A DNA stretch of 64,000 nucleotides, taken from assembly GCA_030754235.1 (NCBI GenBank), contig JASMAS010000060.1, forward strand, positions 20,592 to 84,591, read 5' to 3'. The position numbers and the translations under genes are program-made. Below the pieces are notes generated by a model. The model was not told where the DNA came from. It worked only from the letters and a program-made list of their open reading frames with translations, and did no database searches. Shown here piece by piece: positions 59,385 to 64,000 of this stretch (the first letter of the stretch is position 1; each line of letters starts with the position of its first letter). This DNA comes from Litorilituus sp. (GTDB lineage Bacteria > Pseudomonadota > Gammaproteobacteria > Enterobacterales > Alteromonadaceae).

Positions 59385-60423
59385 GTCCATTTTACTGGCT
59401 ATTGGCCTTACGGGGTTATTAATTGTTTGGATGTTATCTGGCAGTAACAATACTGCAACTGCACCAGTCAACCAAACCCTACAAGAGCATGAACTAATGA
59501 GTGTTGTGGTTAGCCCCTCTAGCGCTCAAGCCATCGCTAAAACAATAACAGTGCAGGGACAAGTTGAACCTAATCGAATTTTATCATTAAAAACCGAAAT
59601 AGACGGAAAAGTAATCGCTTTGCCTATCACCTTAGGCAACCGCGTTAATCAAGGTCAATTGCTAGTAAAAATAGCCTTAAAAACCCGATTAGCTGAGCGT
59701 GAACAAGCTATTGCCAATGTTAAGTTCCAAGAGCAGGAATTAGCTGCAACTCAAAAATTATTTTCTCAAGATCTTGAATCTGAAAATAGCTTAAGTCGTA
59801 TCAAGGCCAACCTATCATCAGCAAAGGCAGCACTTGCACAAATACAATATGAAATAGATAATGCCAAAATCTTCGCTCCTTTTGCTGGAGTTTATGATCG
59901 CCGTTATGTTGAATTAGGAGAATATTTAGATAAAGGCCAACAAGTATTATCCTTAGTTGATGATCTCCAATTAAAAATTACCGCTATGGTGCCACAGCAG
60001 CAAGTTCAAAACTTAACGTTGGGACAGGAAGTTATCGCGACTTTAATTAATGGAGAAAAGCTTAGAGGCCCATTAACTTTTATTTCTGCAACATCCGATG
60101 TAAATACCCGCAGCTATCGCATTGAAGTGCTTATCGACAACAAAGAACATCGCCGTCTGGTTGGTATGACAGCATCACTGGCAATTCCAGTAAATGAAAC
60201 CCAAAGCCATTTGATTAGTTCATCAGCGATTAGCCTTGATAAGCAAGGACGTTTACAAGTCAAAGCAATCGATAATAACAACAGAGTTGTTGCTTACACT
60301 GTCAGTATTGTTCGTACAGATGCTGATAAAGTTTGGCTAAGTGGTTTACCAGAGCATATTAACCTTATTACGCTCGGCCAAGGTTTTGTGATTTCAGGCC
60401 AAGAAGTTAACCCAAGCATATAA
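59377..60423 (+). CDS. RND efflux membrane fusion protein (HlyD/AcrA-like)
   Basis: ATG 59377 with AGGAGAAAA upstream gives a 348-residue protein with an N-terminal membrane anchor or signal (ILLAIGLTGLLIVWMLSG), a lipoyl half-motif (VEPNRILSLKTEIDGKVIALPITLGNRVNQGQLLVKI), an alpha hairpin (QAIANVKFQEQELAATQKLF), the second lipoyl half (AKIFAPFAGVYDRRYVELGEYLDKGQ) and beta-barrel domains. It links the RND pump to an outer membrane channel; no channel gene is present in the window. Confidence 0.93.
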   Translation: MNKSILLAIGLTGLLIVWMLSGSNNTATAPVNQTLQEHELMSVVVSPSSAQAIAKTITVQGQVEPNRILSLKTEIDGKVIALPITLGNRVNQGQLLVKIALKTRLAEREQAIANVKFQEQELAATQKLFSQDLESENSLSRIKANLSSAKAALAQIQYEIDNAKIFAPFAGVYDRRYVELGEYLDKGQQVLSLVDDLQLKITAMVPQQQVQNLTLGQEVIATLINGEKLRGPLTFISATSDVNTRSYRIEVLIDNKEHRRLVGMTASLAIPVNETQSHLISSSAISLDKQGRLQVKAIDNNNRVVAYTVSIVRTDADKVWLSGLPEHINLITLGQGFVISGQEVNPSI

Positions 60424-60438
60424 CGTTAGGAGAGCATA

Positions 60439-63400
60439 ATGATCAGTGTGTTAATTAATTCTGCTATTGACCGTAGTAGAACCACCATAATGATTTTGCT
60501 GTTTTTGCTCAGTAGCGGCGCTATAGCATTCATGACTATCCCCAAAGAGTCGCAACCTGACGTTGCCATTCCAATTATTTATGTATCAATGACTTACGAT
60601 GGTATATCACCAGAGGATGGTGAACGGTTATTAGTCCGACCTATGGAAAAAGAGCTAAAGTCTATTGAAGGTATAAAAGAGATGCGCGCAGTGGCTGGTG
60701 AAGGTCATGCTTCGGTGACACTTGAGTTTGATGCCGGTTTCGATGCGGATCAAGCATTGCTCGATGTGCGGGAAAAAGTTGATGCGGCAAAAAGTAAACT
60801 ACCGACAGATACAGATGAACCTCAAATTCATGAAGTCAATGTTGCGCTGTTCCCGGTACTGAGTTTGGCGCTTTCGGGGGATATTCCTGAACGTATTGTT
60901 CGACGTATTGCTCGCGATTTAAAAGACAATATTGAAGGGCTTCCCGGTGTATTAGAAGTCGATATAGGTGGTGATCGTGAAGAATTAATGGAAGTTATTA
61001 TTGATCCACAAGCATTAGAGAGTTACGAAATAGATTACTATGAATTATTACGTACCATTGATTTTAACAATCGCTTAGTTGCCGCTGGCGCAATTGATAC
61101 CAGCACTGGTCGTCAAGTATTAAAAGTACCTGGCGTTATCGACAATGTTGACGATATGCTCAATATGCCTGTAAAAACGGTTGGCGAGCAAGTGGTTACT
61201 TTTAAAGATATTGCCCGTGTTCGTAGTACGTTTAAAGATCCTGAAGGTTTTGCCCGCGTTGGCGGTAAACCAGCGATGGTTCTTGAAGTGAAAAAGAAAG
61301 TGGGTGCCAATATTATTGAGACCATAGAGCAAGTTCAGGCGCTTGTTAACGAACATCAAAAACTTTGGCCTGTTGCCCTAAAACATACTTATATTCTTGA
61401 TCAATCAAATCAAGTTAAAACCATGCTTGATGATCTGCTAAATAATGTTGTCACTGGTATTGTGCTTGTCATGATTATTATTCTTGGCGCTATGGGGCTA
61501 CGTTCTTCATTATTAGTTGGCTTAGCAATACCAGGGTCATTTTTAGCAGGGATTTTAGTTCTTAATCTAATGGGCTACACCCTTAATATTGTGGTTTTAT
61601 TTAGTCTAATTCTTGTTGTTGGCATGCTAGTTGACGGTGCGATTGTCATTATTGAATTAGCTGATAGACGCATGCAACAAGGACTATCTTCAAAAGAGGC
61701 TTTTGCATATGCTGCACGTCGTATGGCCTGGCCAGTTATTGCTGCAACGGCGACCACATTAACAGTATTTATGCCACTTGTTTTTTGGCCAGGCGTTGTT
61801 GGTCAATTTATGAAATATTTGCCTATCACCGTGCTTTTTTGTTTAACCGCATCATTGTTAATGGCATTAATTTTTATGCCCGTATTAGGCGGTGTGGTAG
61901 GTAAAGCTAAAAAAGTACAGCAACTTGAGGGAGAGTATAATCTTCCTAAAACCCGCTTTAATCAAGCCTACCGTAGAGTGTTAATCACGCTATTACATCA
62001 CCCCATTAGAACCTTACTAGCAGCATTAATGTTCATTGTTGCCACTTATGTTGCCTATGGTAAATTTGGTGCGGGTGTCGAGTTTTTTCCAGAAACTGAG
62101 CCTGAATCGGCACAAGTGCATATTCATGCGCGTGGTGACCTATCTATTAATGAAAAAGATGCGCTGCTATTTCAGGTAGAGCAACACCTACTGCCATTTA
62201 CAGAACTTAAGTCACTCTATGGGCGCAGCTTTAACCAACCAAGCAATGAGCTAGCTGAAGATGTTATTGGTGTCATTCAATTTGAATTTATAGGCTGGCA
62301 ACAACGACGTAAAGCACAAGTTATTCTTGATGAAATGCGTGAGCTGACTAGGGCTATTCCCGGCGTAATACTTGAGTTTAAAAAAGCTGACGATGGCCCA
62401 GTACAAGGAAAACCATTTAAATTATTAGTAAGTGGTTTAGAAAATCAGCATATTTTTGATAGTGTTGCCAAAATTCGCGCAACCATGGATGACATGGGAG
62501 GCTTTAGCGCAATAGAAGATAACCGTCCTCTACCGGGTGTTGAATGGCGTTTAAAGGTAGACCGTCAAGAGGCGGGTCGATATGGCGCTAATATCAGCGT
62601 TATTGGTAATGCTGTACAAATGGTTACCAATGGTATTAAAGCAGCCGAATTTCGCCCAGACTCATCAGATGATGAAGTAGATATTCGTATTAGGTTCCCC
62701 CGTGAACAGCGCAGTTTAGATCAACTGCTGCAATTAAAAATCAATACTGCACAAGGCCTTGTCCCATTATCTAATTTTGTTACCCTTGAGCCAGCAAATA
62801 AAATAGGTTCACTAAAACGTGTTGATAGCCGCCGCGTAGTTACTATTCAAGCAGAGCTAGCACCTGATTTTCTACTTAATGATTTAGTTGTTAAAATGCA
62901 AACAACACTAAAGAGTGAAAAATTCCCAGTTGATATTCGTTTTGCTTTTAAAGGCGAGCAAGAGCAACAAGAAGAAACGGGCACCTTTTTAACCAAGGCA
63001 TTCCTTATTGCTATCTTCTTAATGGCATTGATTTTAGTCACTCAATTTAACAGTTTGTATCAAGCTGGCTTAGTATTATCAGCGATAGTATTTTCAACAG
63101 CAGGTGTATTACTTGGGTTGTTAATCACCGGACAAACATTTAGTATTGTGATGGTAGGGGTTGGTATTATCGCACTGGCTGGCATTGTAGTGAATAATAA
63201 TATTGTACTGATTGATTGCTACAACGATTTGCGTAACCAAGGAGATAACCCATTTAATGCTGCACTGAAAACCGGCAGTTTACGCTTAAGGCCTGTATTA
63301 TTAACGGCTATTACAACAGTATTAGGGTTAATGCCAATGGTATTATCGATGAATATTGATTTAATCGGCCGCCAACTTAGCTTTGGAGCGCCATCAACTC

Positions 63401-63603
63401 AATGGTGGACTCAACTTTCAAGTGCCATAGCCGGAGGCTTAAGCTTCGCAACACTTTTAACACTATTTTTAACGCCATGTTTATTAATTATAGGCGACCA
63501 AGTCACTAAAGGACGTCACTATCGTAACAGACAAAATAATATGGTTAATATCCCCAATGAGATAAATAACACCGACAATGTTACCGAGCTAGAAACAGGT
63601 TAA
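60439..63603 (+). CDS. RND efflux permease (AcrB/AcrD/AcrF family)
   Basis: The 1054-residue protein has the RND layout: membrane helix 1 (TTIMILLFLLSSGAIAF), a large periplasmic loop, helices 2-6 with VVGMLVDGAIVIIELADRRM in helix 4, a second large loop, and helices 8-12 (FLTKAFLIAIFLMALILVTQFNSLYQ, GIIALAGIVVNNNIVLIDCYNDL). Helix 4 has a single Asp (DG rather than the AcrB DD) and helix 10 has Asn where AcrB has Lys, as in some other RND subfamilies. Substrates cannot be told. It follows the fusion protein by 15 bases. Confidence 0.95.
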   Translation: MISVLINSAIDRSRTTIMILLFLLSSGAIAFMTIPKESQPDVAIPIIYVSMTYDGISPEDGERLLVRPMEKELKSIEGIKEMRAVAGEGHASVTLEFDAGFDADQALLDVREKVDAAKSKLPTDTDEPQIHEVNVALFPVLSLALSGDIPERIVRRIARDLKDNIEGLPGVLEVDIGGDREELMEVIIDPQALESYEIDYYELLRTIDFNNRLVAAGAIDTSTGRQVLKVPGVIDNVDDMLNMPVKTVGEQVVTFKDIARVRSTFKDPEGFARVGGKPAMVLEVKKKVGANIIETIEQVQALVNEHQKLWPVALKHTYILDQSNQVKTMLDDLLNNVVTGIVLVMIIILGAMGLRSSLLVGLAIPGSFLAGILVLNLMGYTLNIVVLFSLILVVGMLVDGAIVIIELADRRMQQGLSSKEAFAYAARRMAWPVIAATATTLTVFMPLVFWPGVVGQFMKYLPITVLFCLTASLLMALIFMPVLGGVVGKAKKVQQLEGEYNLPKTRFNQAYRRVLITLLHHPIRTLLAALMFIVATYVAYGKFGAGVEFFPETEPESAQVHIHARGDLSINEKDALLFQVEQHLLPFTELKSLYGRSFNQPSNELAEDVIGVIQFEFIGWQQRRKAQVILDEMRELTRAIPGVILEFKKADDGPVQGKPFKLLVSGLENQHIFDSVAKIRATMDDMGGFSAIEDNRPLPGVEWRLKVDRQEAGRYGANISVIGNAVQMVTNGIKAAEFRPDSSDDEVDIRIRFPREQRSLDQLLQLKINTAQGLVPLSNFVTLEPANKIGSLKRVDSRRVVTIQAELAPDFLLNDLVVKMQTTLKSEKFPVDIRFAFKGEQEQQEETGTFLTKAFLIAIFLMALILVTQFNSLYQAGLVLSAIVFSTAGVLLGLLITGQTFSIVMVGVGIIALAGIVVNNNIVLIDCYNDLRNQGDNPFNAALKTGSLRLRPVLLTAITTVLGLMPMVLSMNIDLIGRQLSFGAPSTQWWTQLSSAIAGGLSFATLLTLFLTPCLLIIGDQVTKGRHYRNRQNNMVNIPNEINNTDNVTELETG

Positions 63604-63637
63604 CACTAGCAACAAAGTTAACTCTATATATTTGTCC

Positions 63638-63683
63638 AAGAACATCAAAAAGCAGATTGTAATATCTACTTTTTGATGTTCTT
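63638..63683 (+). terminator. Long hairpin downstream of the RND operon
   Basis: Arms of 20 bases (63638-63657 and 63664-63683, outer part AAGAACATCAAAAAG / CTTTTTGATGTTCTT) pair with one mismatch around a six-base loop, 34 bases after the permease stop. Probably the operon terminator, although no clean T-run follows. From here to 63771 nothing else was seen. Confidence 0.7.
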
Positions 63684-63771
63684 GCAAATGAAAACTCAAC
63701 CATTGATCATTTCTCAATATGCAAAAAACACCAATCACTTCATTCCATTAATAAATTTTTCAGTTTAACGT

Positions 63772-64000
63772 GGCGTTGTTGTTCAAATCAAAATAGCGGT
63801 TAAATAGCCCTGTTTTATATGGATTTTATTAAGCTCCCCCTCTTTCGGGCATACCAACTCCTGTCATTTTATTAAGTATTTTTACATTTGCTAAGGCTTC
63901 GCTCACTTGTGCGTTGAAGCAGCGAAGAGATAGTGTGTCACTGGTCAGTGTTTTGTACCTATACATGGCTGTTTCCGATAACGAACGTGCATGGTAACCA
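63772..64000 (-). mobile_element. IS5-family insertion sequence, 3' end (continues beyond window)
   Basis: The terminus GGCGTTGTTGTTCAAATC at 63772 resembles the IS903-type inverted repeat (GGCTTTGTTGAATAAATC) of the IS5 family, and a matching transposase C-terminus lies just inside on the minus strand. The other end lies outside the window. It inserted downstream of the RND operon and disrupts no gene visible here. Confidence 0.82.
63829..64000 (-). CDS. IS5-family transposase, C-terminal part
   Basis: The last 57 codons of a minus-strand frame read YHARSLSETAMYRYKTL...LNKMTGVGMPERGGA before the TAA at 63829-63831. The pattern RSL-x-E-x-x-MYRYK and LNKMT-x-x-GMP is typical of IS5/IS903 transposase C-termini, including the conserved Glu-Tyr/Arg-Lys region of the DDE domain. 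The N-terminal part is beyond the window, so whether it is intact is unknown. Confidence 0.85.
   Translation of the reverse strand, partial: GYHARSLSETAMYRYKTLTSDTLSLRCFNAQVSEALANVKILNKMTGVGMPERGGA

Noticed and set aside
60439..63603. RND permease with single Asp in helix 4 as a possibly inactive pump
   Set aside because: DG at this place is normal in other RND subfamilies such as CzcA-type pumps, so there is no sign of inactivation.

Overview
The window is a gammaproteobacterial chromosome segment with low GC. Gene content and protein sequences fit a marine Alteromonadales bacterium, most like Colwellia or a close relative. This assignment is inferred from the gene order (mutS beside rpoS-nlpD-pcm-surE-truD-ispF-ispD-ftsB; rpoE-rseABC-lepAB-rnc-era-recO-pdxJ-acpS; recR-htpG-adk), AT-rich codons and protein similarity; no search was run. 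I saw no rRNA, tRNA, CRISPR array or replication origin.

Positions 1-42000 are almost entirely core genome. A truncated M16 zinc peptidase lipoprotein enters from the left, followed by an RluA-type pseudouridine synthase and mutS. Facing mutS across a shared terminator is a long minus-strand series: rpoS, nlpD, a YqaA membrane protein, pcm, surE, truD, ispF, ispD, ftsB, an unknown gene, eno, pyrG, a DUF454 protein, a SpoU-type methyltransferase, mazG, relA and rlmD. barA diverges from rlmD. The next minus-strand series is the sigma-E operon and its downstream genes (rpoE, rseA, rseB, rseC, lepA, lepB, rnc, era, recO, pdxJ, acpS), with a good match to a sigma-E autoregulatory promoter. nadB diverges from rpoE, followed by ygfX-sdhE, ygfZ, slyD, yajQ, a VanZ-like gene and a panE-type reductase.

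Positions 41350-49200 are accessory and rearranged. A TetR repressor and an AcuI-type acrylyl-CoA reductase share an identical operator; a short-chain dehydrogenase follows. Next come a MITE-like element (copy A), the 3' remnant of a MacB/FtsX-type ABC permease, an unknown membrane protein, a secreted DUF2141 protein and a NarL/DesK-type two-component pair. An identical 16-bp motif lies about 80 bp upstream of the membrane protein and of the DUF2141 gene. After a MAPEG protein, a second MITE copy (B, opposite orientation) sits between adk and what looks like the adk terminator.

Positions 49175-53109 carry adk, htpG and recR, but recR lacks its usual dnaX-ybaB partners upstream. Positions 53411-57193 hold an operon of two secreted spondin-domain proteins, an OmpR-type regulator and a sensor kinase. 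Upstream are three TATCACA repeats spaced exactly 11 bp apart, a typical layout for an OmpR/PhoB-type binding site. A DUF2956 gene and a decayed gph (phosphoglycolate phosphatase) pseudogene follow. The window ends with a TetR-regulated RND efflux operon and the end of an IS5-family insertion sequence cut by the window edge.

The best candidates for something undescribed are the spondin-pair/two-component module with its 11-bp box, the DUF2141/membrane-protein/NarL module with its repeated 16-mer, and the MITE family.
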